Shown: positions 1 through 10,420 of the stretch, piece after piece
Layout: each line of letters begins with the position of its first letter
Numbering within the stretch: position 1 is the first letter of the stretch
Source: Gnetum montanum
Taxonomy: Eukaryota > Streptophyta > Gnetopsida > Gnetales > Gnetaceae
Direction: 5' to 3'
Length of the DNA: 64,000 nucleotides
Assembly: GCA_015680685.1 (NCBI GenBank)
Contig: MNCI01007684.1
Span: 627,459 to 691,458 of the forward strand
Translations under genes and position numbers: made by a program
Notes under the pieces: model-generated
The model's input: the letters and a program-made list of their open reading frames with translations, nothing else
Database searches by the model: none
What the model was told of the DNA's origin: nothing

Positions 1-360
1 ATGTAATGCATACTTGTTTAGAAAAACACACATGTTAGTACCACCAAGTTAGGAAAATTATGCTACGTTACACAAATCCACAAGTTATGAGCATTCATAT
101 AGAGAGATGAAATGGACTTAGAATAGATGATAGAAATCAGGGCATGAGGTATCTTACCATAGGCATAATAAATTCTTATGTTTTATTGGTGGTTAAAGTA
201 ATCATTAGCCTTTCTATTCAAGACTCAAACTAATTATATATGACATTCTAGTGACATTTTGTTGTGTTAGTTTTGTTGTCTTGTGTATCAATCAATAATC
301 CCATACCTTTCCAATTTTTTAAGGAACTCAAGAATGAATTTTCATTCAGTTGTGGAGGTA
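1..360 (+). mobile_element. 3' UTR tail of an Athila-like LTR element, ending in its polypurine tract
   Basis: No gene is visible. The stretch matches 25,425-25,750, which also stands directly before an LTR of the same family. It ends in the purine-rich GTGGAGGTA immediately before the LTR start at 361; related copies have GTAGGGGTA at 63,942-63,950 and TTGGGGGTA at 8,061-8,069. That position is where an LTR retrotransposon primes plus-strand DNA synthesis. The rest of the element lies outside the window. Assignment to the Athila group comes from the better-preserved copy starting at 39,838. Confidence 0.6.
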
Positions 361-1250
361 TGATGAATAGTCTTTGATCAACTGCATCGACAAGATGCCA
401 TTGATATGACCTTGTCGATGGGATCCTATCAATATAGGGTTTTCCACATTGACGTGTACCCATCGACGTGGCATCCTAGTAGGTCTATAAATACAACACC
501 CCAACTATGTTAATGAGAGTTAGAATTTTAATTGCTAGCATAACTCTTGCAATTTGTTTCCATGAGAGATAGAATAATTTTCTAAGTGCCTACAGTAGGA
601 GTCAAGAAGTGAATGGATCTTTATTTAAGCATTGTTGTACCTAAGCATCGTAGTTTGTGTAGCAATATAGATGAGCTTTTTGATAAACCTTGCAACATCT
701 AGACTAGCTTGATGATTTATTTATGCATTTATTGTTTGCATTAATTAAGTGATTAATTAACCTATAATGATTAATACATTAAGTAATTAATTAACAAGAC
801 AAATAAACTAGCATACATAAGTATGACCACTTGAAACATACATATAAGACTTGGTAATCTTGGTAGCGCTTAATGCTTGGTTGCCTAGTAGTATTGTACA
901 TGTTTAGGATGTGTACAAAAAGTGGGACCAGATACTTATGTTAGCATAGTTAGTTATTATTTAGCAATTAAATCAGTTGAATTAGTTAATTAATTTATTC
1001 TCAATGTACTACCAACCTTAGGTGAACAAAATATAAAATAATAAAAATCATGTGTCTTAATTACACTTAAACATACAATTGAACCTCACAAGTGTATTTG
1101 GAAAGACAATGATCATTCCATGATTAAATTCATCTTCTAGATTTAATTTTGCATATGAGAATAGTATGGATCCATGGAATTCGATCAGATCATGCATGAA
1201 CACCTTAGTGATTCATATGGTTGGGTGTAGGGGTACCTTGCTACGCATCA
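361..1250 (+). mobile_element. LTR of the Athila-like family, copy 1
   Basis: It starts TGATGAATAG after a polypurine-like run and ends in GCATCA. It carries CTATAAATA near 485 as a TATA box, followed by the block shared with LTRs at 8070, 25751, 39838 and others (AGTAGGAGTCA, then GATGAGCTTTTTGATAAA). The length of 890 bp fits the 840-890 bp range of its relatives. Because a 3' UTR tail precedes it, it is most likely a 3' LTR. No primer binding site follows. No coding potential is expected; the small ORFs inside are chance. Confidence 0.75.
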
Positions 1251-1960
1251 CAAAGAAAATTAGAGCATTTTATCAAAAGACACCGAATGTTTAGGACCTA
1301 TCAAGGGCCTTCATTGACTTACAGCATGACATATTTTTTCTCGGGGACACATGCCGCATGTACTAGGTTTAAACGTCAAAAGAAAGAATGTCAAATCACA
1401 TTGAACACTTTTATGTTTAAGGAAAATAACTTTTATGTAAAAGGGAATCTATTTCATAAAAATTATTGATGAATTGAATTCATTATTAGTTATAGTAATT
1501 TTTTAGATTAAAAAGGAATTTCAATTTTTCTTAAAATAAAATTCAAATTTAGTTTTGGTCATAATTAATTTCACTTAGAGTAAAAAAAAAAATTAAAAAT
1601 TACATAAGTAAATAAAAAGCTTTTAGTCCATATAAAACTTACATTTTTGCTTTTACAACTTTAGATATGTTAACAAAAGTGAAATTTAGTAAATCAAAAA
1701 GAAAATTTTAGTTATATCTTAAGCAAAATTAAAGTCGATTAAGAGAAAATTTAGCTTACACTTAAGGAAAATTGCATTCCAATTAAGTGAAATTAGTTAC
1801 ATGTTAGAAAAATAGTAAATTTAATTGTTCAAAAAAAATAATAAGTGAAGATTAGTAGTTACTAATGAATCAACGAAAAAAAAAGCAATAAGAACAGGGA
1901 TAATGACATGCATTGTGATTGTAGGAGAAAGCTTCTATGACATCCCCTCCCTGAATGTCA
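1251..1960. repeat. Anonymous repeat shared with 39,097-39,800
   Basis: This AT-rich, non-coding block follows the LTR and is matched over about 700 bp by the block following the LTR at 39,096. Both begin with ATTAGAGCATTTTAT and contain GAACACTTTTATGTTTAAG, and both end near GTAGGAGAAAGCTTC. The last part is also matched at 12,690-12,790. Because LTR and flank are shared together, the unit was probably copied as a block and not by two independent insertions. No family could be named. Confidence 0.6.
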
Positions 1961-3268
1961 TGGAAAATGTCAAATATATGATATATTAGACATTATGCAT
2001 ATGAAGAAAATATACCAAATGAGAAATATATGTGATATTCGACATTATGTATAAATAAAATAATAGGAAAAATGCAAAAAGAGAAAGAAAAGAATGCTTT
2101 ATTGATATGGAATAGTGTATCTAGATCATGCTTCAAGAGTGTTACTTGGTATTTTCTTCCTTTGGCATCTATCTGTTAGAGGTAATCTAGCACTACCACC
2201 ATGGTTAGGCCTATATCCTAGCTAAAAGGGATGGCCAATCTACTTCTGGTCCTACTTTACCTAGCTTCTTGTGACTTGCCTATACCAACTCTACCACTCC
2301 ATGCTAGCACAAGCTCTAACCCTAGGTATAAATGCCTTAGGTCAAACCCCCAAAAGGTTACCTTAAGAAACACATCCATTATTACAACATGCCCTTTCAA
2401 GTCTTAATTATAACTATTCTTTTGATCCTTGTTAAGATAACAGTAATACTTGTTATGAAGAGACACCATCTTCATTAGGCAACAACATCATTTGGGAATG
2501 TGGATGTGAAAAACTACCCCCCTTAGGTTTAATTCTTCCTTGAACAAGTCCATACTCTCTATCTTTTTCTAGCTCTAATGCTTTCTTTCATTATCATGTA
2601 CTCCAATAATATGATTTCTGCTTTGATCTTGAATTTGTTTCTTACTTATTCTATAAACAAAATATATGTAAGAAAAATATATGGAAAATTAAATATTACT
2701 TTCTCGATACTTTTTTTCTAAGAAAATGACAAAAGATAAATTAAAGATTTATCAACCACCAATCACCAATCCTAACTAGGATCACATAAAGTGCAACTTG
2801 GATCTGGTTACCAAAGTGAAGGCAAAGCAAATTCTTTATCCCCAATTTTTATTATCATATATATTTTACTTATCTAATTGAAATATAAATTAAAAAATAA
2901 ATAAAATAATAGGATTAGTCAAATAAAAGTAAGAGTGAGGTACTTCTTGATCTTGATCAATCTTATGAACTAATGGGATTAACTGTACTTATACCATAAG
3001 TGGTGTGTAATCAAATGGTCTTGTTCAAGATGGCAAGGCTTGATCTTAATTCTTCTCTACTTCTTCTTTAGAAATTAACTCTAGTAACTTGATAACTTGA
3101 AATAATTAGGCATCATACAAAATATAATCCAAAGTTTCAATAAAGAATGTTGTTGACCCATCCTTATTAATCATAGCAAAGTAATTCATAAATTATGGCT
3201 CTTGATGAGTGCTATCAATCAACATCATCTGTTTCTAAATTATAGAGTCTAATTTATCTATTGAATAT
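1961..3268. other. AT-rich region without recognisable genes
   Basis: I see no coding frame, RNA gene or element border here. The composition is AT-rich with short homopolymers, and a somewhat GC-richer stretch lies at about 2,160-2,360. Six-frame inspection gave only short chance ORFs. It is probably decayed repeat DNA. Confidence 0.5.
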
Positions 3269-4107
3269 TGATGAACCGTGATATTGGGGCCACGATATCA
3301 CATCCACGATATCGGGTCCGCACTATCAGAGATCACCAAGAAATATCGGGCATCTGATATTGGGACCCATCTCATTGCCTATAAATAAGAGGCAAGAGCA
3401 CTTGGTTTGCATAGTTAGTCTTAGTCCCTTACCCCAAATCTTGTAGTTTTCCTTCCTTAGAGTTAGAATTATTTCTAAGTGCTTGTAGTAGGAGTCATGA
3501 ACTGAACTGATCTTTATTTGAGCATTATGTACCTGAGCACACCTTGTGGCCGGAAATAAAGATGAACTTTGTAATAAACCTTGTAGCATTCATAATAGCT
3601 TATTTAATGTTATATATAGTTATTTAATGATTTCCTTAGTTAATTAATGTTCTTTATCTCACCTTTTTAACTCTCCCAAGTAAGGACACTCAGTACAACC
3701 ACTTCAAACATGCGTGGAACACTTGGTAACCTAGTAATGATTAGTGTTTGGTAATCCCAGTAGTGTTGCATTAGTTCAGGATGTGTATAACAAGTGAGAA
3801 TGGATGCTAGTGTTAGGAATAGTTAGGGCATAGTTAATTAGTTAAATTAAATTAGTTACTTAATTAGTTCACTTCTCCCTTTGTAGCACTAGGACATAAA
3901 ACATCAGAAAATATATAAAAATCATATACCTCAAGTTTACTTAACCATACAATCACACTATACAAGTAAGCTTGGGAAGACAATGATTAACTAACCCGTT
4001 CGAGTTCTGCAAAGGCGCATAAACACCTAATCCTTAGAGTTCAACCAAATCGTGCATATATGCTCATATTCATATGGTGGAGCATAGGGATACTTTGCTG
4101 CTCATCA
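3269..4107 (+). mobile_element. Solo LTR of the Athila-like family, copy 2
   Basis: It begins TGATGAACCGTG, has a TATA box (GCCTATAAATA, about 3,379), the conserved GTAGTAGGAGTCA block and the terminal motif GCTCATCA. The length is 839 bp. Flanking 5-mers are AATAT (3264-3268) and AAGAT (4108-4112), a target duplication with one mismatch, so this is probably a solo LTR left by recombination. Its upstream part differs from its relatives and is rich in GATATC/GATATTG motifs (3,280-3,360). No internal element sequence flanks it. Confidence 0.65.
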
Positions 4108-4559
4108 AAGATTCAAAGTAAGTACAATATGCACTGGCTAATGGAATTTGATGCTAAATTGATGGAAGCATCTTCTTCAAGTCAAGTTCATATTCCAAAG
4201 ATTTCTTTACAAATCCATATTCTAAGAATTAATAAATGCTACTTCCAATTTTTGCATTGAAGTTTTCACAAAGGATAAATGAAACTAGATTAGTATAACT
4301 TAGTAATAATTTATTCCTCAAACTTTCTTCTATTTACATAATCAAATATGCCCCTTAACATATTCTAACATCTAAACATGTTGGTTTGGTAGTAAAATGT
4401 GTGTTAACCATGCATATACATCTTCCTGATAGATGAAGTTTTAGAATCACTACCAGCACTATGTGATTTTTCCAAAATCTTAATTGTTCCTACTTGTCCA
4501 TCTCTTGATGTTCTGGAATTTCAAAAAATCATATTTTCTAAACTCCATTCAAATCATTG
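4108..4559. other. No gene seen
   Basis: AT-rich sequence between the solo LTR and the CCR4-like gene fragment. It might contain further decayed introns or exons of that pseudogene (minus strand), but no conserved block could be read. Confidence 0.4.
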
Positions 4560-4990
4560 TACCAATTGAAACTTGGCTTCTTTATAAAATATTGCACAAC
4601 CATCCATGTGAGTTCTGCAATAGGTTAATCTATATGGCTCAAAAGAAGAACTTTCATAAGAACCTTTTTTCTTGTAAATACCTCTATATTCCATCTTTTC
4701 AAGTTTGGTTGAAATTGATATAGAAATTCCCATTGTAAGATTTATTGTAGGCATAAGACTTTAGCATCCAAATCTTCTAACTTTGCTAAGATGTGTGGAT
4801 ATCGATATTCATGCCAATCTAAGGCTTATGATGAACATAGCGAATGTTATTTCTCACTCACATGATCTTGCAAGAACATTGTATGTTGTAAATTGCATTC
4901 TCATTCTTGGATTCTTTTTAAATCGTTTCTCTTCATGAGTATCATACTCCTTGTTGAAATGAGATTTTGATTCTCCATGTTGTTTTGCCC
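4560..4990 (-). pseudogene. Fragment of a CCR4-like endonuclease/exonuclease/phosphatase-family gene
   Basis: Read on the minus strand, separate short frames give blocks typical of plant CCR4-type deadenylases. First comes FTTYNVLARSC (about 4,905-4,860), which resembles the FTVLSYNVLA start of the nuclease domain. Then ALDWHEYRYPHILAKLEDLD and AKVLCLQ (about 4,830-4,750) resemble W-EYR-ILxEI-ADVLCLQE. Then KLEKMEYRGIYKKK (about 4,710-4,670) and THMDGCAIFYKEAKFQLVQ (about 4,622-4,563) resemble the G-Y-G-YKxR-T and DGCAIFWK blocks. The last two are separated by a 49-base interval that starts with GT and ends ATTGCAG, probably a shortened intron. Frames are broken and the Mg-binding Glu after VLCLQ is replaced by a stop. 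The family is an mRNA poly(A)-shortening nuclease in the cytoplasm; this copy cannot encode one. The exact paralogue is not determined. Confidence 0.6.
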
Positions 4991-6299
4991 TATGTTTTGA
5001 TTGTAGGATGGATTAATATACCCTTTTCTTGATGGTTGAAGATTATTCTATTTCTTCAACTAATACATCAACTGATCATTAACTAATATATCAATTGATA
5101 ATCAACTAAATAACCACATTATCTATTTTTATAATTACATTATCTAATTTTAGTAATATATAATGACATTATATAATTTTAGTAATATGTAACTATATTA
5201 TCTAATTCTTAGCGTCCTTTCTACCCCCCTTAAGAACACTAACTCCAGCAGTTTAATTAATAACATGCCATAGTGATCTTAAGACTATTTGTAAGGATTA
5301 TGCACTAAATCTTGAATCCCGAAAGGTTGAATTTAAAATATCATCAAATTATTAGATGCTCATATGATAAATCTAACCTCACCATTGAGTTCCAAAGGGT
5401 GAAAATAATTGGAAATAACTATTCATACATTGAAAATAAACATCATATGCTTGTGTGATGCCAAAATTAAACTTTTGAGGATCGTAAGGCACTATATCGA
5501 GCAAGGAGTAAAAACTAATTTTTGGGGTTCCTTGGGCTAGATTGACTCCACCATTGAGTCCAAAAGGTTGAAATATATAGGAAACAAATCTTCATTCACT
5601 GAAAAAGGCTTCTAAAATCAAAATTTATGGTTTCTACAGTCTAGGATCTTTGGCACAAAAAATGAGACTTCCTCATAGGTTACCCATCCTAGTTCTACTC
5701 TACTATGAGTGGGCTTCATGACAAAGGCATCAATTCAAATTTTTTAAAATATTTGTGCATATTTTCAATTTAAATTAAAAATTACTATCAAATTTTTTTT
5801 AAAAAAATTTTTGTTAGCTAATGAAAATTTTGAAATTCCCATCAATTGTCAGGAAATTCAATTTTCTAGTCCATCAATGGAAATTTTTTCTATGCTAACA
5901 ATAGCTATTTTAGGATCTATGTAGCCTTCCTCTAGGCTAGTGTGGCCTATCTCAGGATTCGCGTGGCCCTCTTATGGGCCAACATAGCCCTTGACTAGGC
6001 CTATGCAACCCATCACTAGGCCAATGTGGCCCATCTCAAGGCCTACCTAACCCATCTCTAGGCCTACATAGCCCATCACTGGACCAGTGTAGCTCATCTC
6101 AAAGTCTGCACCATCCATTACTAGGCTTGCATAGTCCCTTGACTAGGCCTACATGACTTCTACTCATGTTTGAAAAAGAGGTAGTTTCTTGTGGTTTCCA
6201 GAGAGGTAGTTTGTGGTGGCACAAGAGGTAATTTTTGGTAGTGTTGGAGGTGGTTTCTAGTATATTAACATTTTGTTTTTCTCAAATTTTTACCATTTC
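4991..6299. repeat. AT-rich DNA with two degenerate internal repeats
   Basis: No gene seen. Around 5,320-5,600 a block with CACCATTGAGT followed by a GGTTGAAA-like stretch recurs with a spacing of about 160 bases. At 5,925-6,160 there is a degenerate minisatellite of roughly 22-26 bases built on TAGGCCTACATAGCCCATCAC, with about nine units. A few GT-rich repeats follow (6,180-6,260). The GGCC-bearing units recall, but do not clearly match, the minisatellite at 32,430-32,960. Confidence 0.5.
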
Positions 6300-8069
6300 T
6301 TGTATTTTTTTTATTGTGTGATTTTCTTATTGTGTTTTAATAATATGGTGCCTTATTGCCAATTAGGTATAGTGTGGTTTGTTTGATGTGGGCATGTGCT
6401 ATCTAGTTATTTGATTATTGGTGTCTAGATTCTAGCTTTGAATTTTATTACTAACAACTAGGATATGGTTTCTTTTTCATGAAATAGGTAGTGAGTCCAC
6501 AACATCCACCCATTCATAAACTCTATGGTTTTATTTATTTTGGAAGTATGAGGTCCATTTTTTCATTAATAAAGCTTTAATGAACTTGTGACCTTGGTAT
6601 TTTCTAGGCTTGAAAAGGATTCAAAGGTGTGAACAGTGTGGGACTTCAAGGGCACTCAATACTTTTTGTGCCTTTTTTGCTTACTTGGGTGCAGGTGTGT
6701 TTTTATGGATTTCTTACCATTCTATGTTGATTAATAATAGGAAGTTGAATAAGTCTTTTCATGGTGTCATTCCCATTCCAAAAAAAATATAACAAAACAA
6801 AAAAAATAATGGGAATTCGAAGCACACCCCTTAGAAAAAATAAATGGGCTATAAGCATGGTTATGGGACTAGAAAGACATGTTACCCATGCCTGAAGGTC
6901 CCCTCTAACTAAGGTCTTTCTCACTTCTCACTTCTCTTTTCTTCTCACATAAAGCATGGTGTTTGTTCTGTGGGAGCACTCTTGTGTCTCAAGAGGATGG
7001 ACCAATCTTAGAGTGGCAATGTGAAGTCACTAAACATGGTTGGTTTTGGTATAGACTAAGGATGAATTTTATTAGGTCATTTAATCACAAAATTCACAAG
7101 GGACTTCATGTGACCTTAATTGGAAACTCCATTTCACTTTCTCTTTCATCCATCTATGCTTTCCATGCCACATTTCATTTCTGGTGTTTATGTTCTTATT
7201 TGATATCTTGGTTTGATGTGTCAAAATTCTTAGGTAGTTGCTTTTGATTTTTGACACTTAACTGTTTGTAATCATTAATCACCCATTGGGCCCACAAACT
7301 CCTTGGTTTGAGGTTATGCAAGGGCAACAAGGGCATGTGCCTACTTTGGGGATGACCCACTTACATACCCTTTTGGTTTGGTTAGTTAAGTTCTTTACCC
7401 TTAGGCATTCTCACAATCAAATCCTTTTGCACATCCCATCGATGACATCCAATTCTGCATATTTTCACAACATTTTTTAGTTATTTCCTTTTTTGTTTAT
7501 TGTGAATTATTTAACCCTCTTCAATAATTTCATCATGTTTGGACATTTCAGAATATAATAATGGACCATTTATTCATTTCACCCTATTTTTTAGTCTTCC
7601 CGCTAACACTATTAAAGGAATTAATCCACCATAGTCACAACCTAACCAAGGATAACTACCAACAAGACAAGGTATCTAAAAGCTATATATTGCACATTGC
7701 ACAGCAATCCATGAATTTGTTGTGATTGTAGTGGGAAGCATGGATTGAAAGTGGGACTGTCATCACCAAGGAAGGAGTGGTAGCACCATGCGATGAAGAC
7801 CCTTCATGATCATTGAATCTTCTCCCTCACTCTTCAACTACCATAGGAGTTGGATCTTATTTTTGGCCAAGATGTTTAATTCTATTATCATGAACACCCA
7901 ATTTTATAAAAGATTGTAAATTTGTACACTTGGGCACTTAGAATCTATCTATTTTTTCTATGTCAATTTGCATGTTAGTCAATAATCGCATATGTGCCCC
8001 ATCTTATGTAAGGGACTTGTTCCTTCTTTCTTTCACTTAAGGATGATTTTTCATTTAGTTTTGGGGGTA
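6300..8069 (+). mobile_element. 3' UTR of an Athila-like element
   Basis: The stretch aligns with 60,490-63,950, the 3' UTR of the better-preserved Athila-like element: GTGATTTTCTTATTGTGTT, GTGTGGTTTGTTTGATGTGG, and further shared blocks down to the polypurine tract TTGGGGGTA just before the LTR at 8070. It lacks the 1.7 kb solo LTR found in the other copy, so it serves as an empty site for that insertion near 6,888. The ORFs in it (for example 6,963-7,247) have no family features and are present in degraded form in the second copy, so I do not treat them as genes. Confidence 0.7.
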
Positions 8070-8941
8070 TAAGAAAGTGTATTTTTGTCAGCTCCAATAT
8101 CAAATATACAATATTGAAGCCATGATATCAAATACATAATATCCAATATCGCAGGATGTGTGTCAACCTATAAATATAGCACTTGGGCACATGGTTTGGG
8201 CATAAGTTTTATCATAACATAGCAGAGCTCTTGCAATTTCTTTTCTCCAAAGTTAGAATATTTTCCAAAGTGCCTATAGTAGGAGTCATTGAGTGTATGG
8301 ATCTTTATTCAGAATATTTTCCAAAGTGCCTATAGTAGGAGTCATTGAATGTATGGATCTTTATTCAAGCACTATTGTATGTAAGCACGGTAGTGTATGT
8401 GGCAATAAAGATGAGCTTTTTGATAAATGTTGTAGCACCTTGGCTAGATTAATTATTTTATTCATGCATTTAATGTTTTATGCAATTTTAATTAATGCTT
8501 CCAAGTAATTAATCTAAATTAAGCTAGCTAAATTAAATACCAATTAATTACATACATAAGTACGATGACTTCAAGTATGCACATAACACTTGGTAATCCC
8601 AGCAACACTTAACATTTGGTAATCTAGTAGCGTTATACATGTTCAGAATGTGTATGGAAAGTGGGACTAAATACTTATATTAGGATAGTTAGTTATTAAT
8701 TAGCAATTAGATTAGTTAAATGTTTTCATAAATTAAGTTTCAACTTTCTATTAATCATAGGTGAATAAAAAATAAAATAATAAAAATCATGTGCCTTAAT
8801 TACACTTAACCATACAACTAAGCTCCACAAGTGTAGTTGGGAAGACAATGATTGTCACGATAGGATTTCACATCTTGGAACCAGTGTACTTAGGAACTTA
8901 AGGTCTATATGGTTGAGTGTAGAGGTACTCATCTCTCATCA
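8070..8941 (+). mobile_element. 3' LTR of the Athila-like family, copy 3
   Basis: It follows a 3' UTR and a polypurine tract, so it is a 3' LTR. The first bases are TAAGAAAGTG where relatives have TGATGAAGTG, so the TG terminus is mutated. A TATA box (CCTATAAATA) lies near 8,168, and the end is TCTCATCA at 8,941. Inside, a 56 bp block is tandemly duplicated (8,255-8,366). The body (gag and pol) of this element is missing upstream of about 6,300. Confidence 0.75.
8255..8366 (+). repeat. 56 bp perfect-length tandem duplication inside the LTR
   Basis: Two adjacent units, 8,255-8,310 and 8,311-8,366, begin AGAATATTTTCCAAAGTGCC and differ by a single base (GAGTG/GAATG). Other LTRs of the family, such as 40,009-40,064, carry one unit. 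The unit lies about 80-190 bases downstream of the TATA box, in the probable transcribed R/U5 part. Confidence 0.85.
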
Positions 8942-10420
8942 ATCTTCATCATTTGTAACATCACAATTCAAGCATAAGATACCAATTATGATGCACTTCT
9001 ATGTGAAAACCTTTGTGATGATTCAAAAGCTAATGTTAGAGTTGTTTAGTTAAGTTATGGTTTCTTATGATTCACTTTCAATGCTACAACATTCATAATA
9101 GTTGATCCATTTTTGTTTGATTTTTTAAGCTCTTCATGTAAAAGTTTATATTTTAAACCAAATTTTTTCTTTTTAATTTTCTTATAAATTATATATAATT
9201 CTTCACAAAATTACAATATGTTATGAGGTCCAAAACTTTTAATTGAGTTTATTATAGCTACACTACAACCTTGTAATAAACATAAAGGTATAACCATTAC
9301 TAACCTCCTAAAGCCTTCATATATGTTGTAGGATCCACATTACATTGTCATTTTGGAAAAATTCAATTCATCAAATAATTTTTATTTAATGTTTGTTTGG
9401 ATGTCTTAAAGTTTACTAAAAACTATGCTCCATCAAGTTTGATCCTAAACATCCTACATTCAACATGAAGGGAGGGTATGTAAAACCAATACTTAAGAAT
9501 AGTATTATGAAATTGAAATTGAAAGGATTTTATTGCACTCACTAAGATTGATACTTTTGGATAAGGAACAACAAAAATAGAAGCTTAAGAAAATGATTAT
9601 GGGGGTGTTGAGACTCAAAATAATTGAAACATAAGTAGATCCTAAGATTTATAATAGGTTATAACTTAGTGCTACCTAGTAGAATCAAACCTATGACTTA
9701 GGGTTACCATTTTTTAAGAAAATAATTATGAATCCATCACGATCCCTATTATGTAATTTTATTAGTTACAAAAAACTAGTAATTTATTATTTTAAAACCA
9801 AAGCACACATGCTATAATTAGTATCTCCATCCATTATATCTATATTTTAAACCTTTATACTTGTAAATTACGTTCATATTAATAATGAATTTTCCTTCAA
9901 TCCTTCACCTATCTAAAAGGTACTAAGATGATGAAGCTAATATTTTTACTTATAATGTTATCTATAGTATGATTGGTAATTAGAACCATATCAAAAAATA
10001 ACTTTGTTAATAACTCTAATTCTAATTGCTATTTTTAATCTAAAAATCAACTCAAAAGGAAAAGAATAGCAACATACTTTCATCTCAAAAATAATGTAGA
10101 TTATCTTTTCATATCAACTAGATTTGTTATCATATTTAAAGTCTACAAAAATATGGTATAAAAGATACACAATATTTAGCAAAAGATAAAGGAAGTAGAA
10201 GCATTACACAACTAAGGTATCTAAACTACTCAAATGATATTATAGCTTGTTCTTTTTGTTTTTTTTTTGTTTTGGTAGTGATGGCATTGCAAAAATAGTT
10301 TCCAAACCTACTTTAATATTTGATTTTTAACTTTTGATATCATGCTTTGAGTTTCCTCTAGCAAGTGTAGAATTTTTCATTTGTTGCAACATTTACTGAT
10401 AGCCACATCCTCCATCACTA
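8942..10420. repeat. Diverged repeat shared with 18,600-19,680
   Basis: No intact gene. Blocks near 9,230 (CTTGTAATAAAC), 9,400 (TTGTTTGGATGTCTTAAAGT), 9,510 (ATTGAAAGGATTTTATTG), 10,130 (AAGTCTACAAAAATAT) and 10,300 (TACTTTAATATTTGATTTTT) recur in the same order at about 18,820, 18,960, 19,010, 19,445 and 19,630. The pair may descend from one gene or repeat of unknown identity. The second copy keeps a 72-codon frame where this copy has stops. A SINE-like piece lies inside at 9,595-9,770. Confidence 0.45.
9595..9770 (-). mobile_element. SINE-like fragment (tRNA-type B box), minus strand
   Basis: The minus strand contains ATAGGTTTGATTCTACTAGG, a close match to a pol III B box (GGTTCRANNCC), and further on GAGTCTCAACACCCCC. 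The same two blocks in the same order occur on the plus strand at 20,510-20,585 after a tRNA-like A box. The fragment seems to lack its A box. No target duplication was found, so the call is tentative. Confidence 0.3.

Noticed and set aside
6963-7247. 94-codon frame with a counterpart at 62,844-63,128.
   Set aside because: The two lie in aligned 3' UTRs, have no known domain, and the similarity is that of the DNA. There is no sign of selection on the protein.
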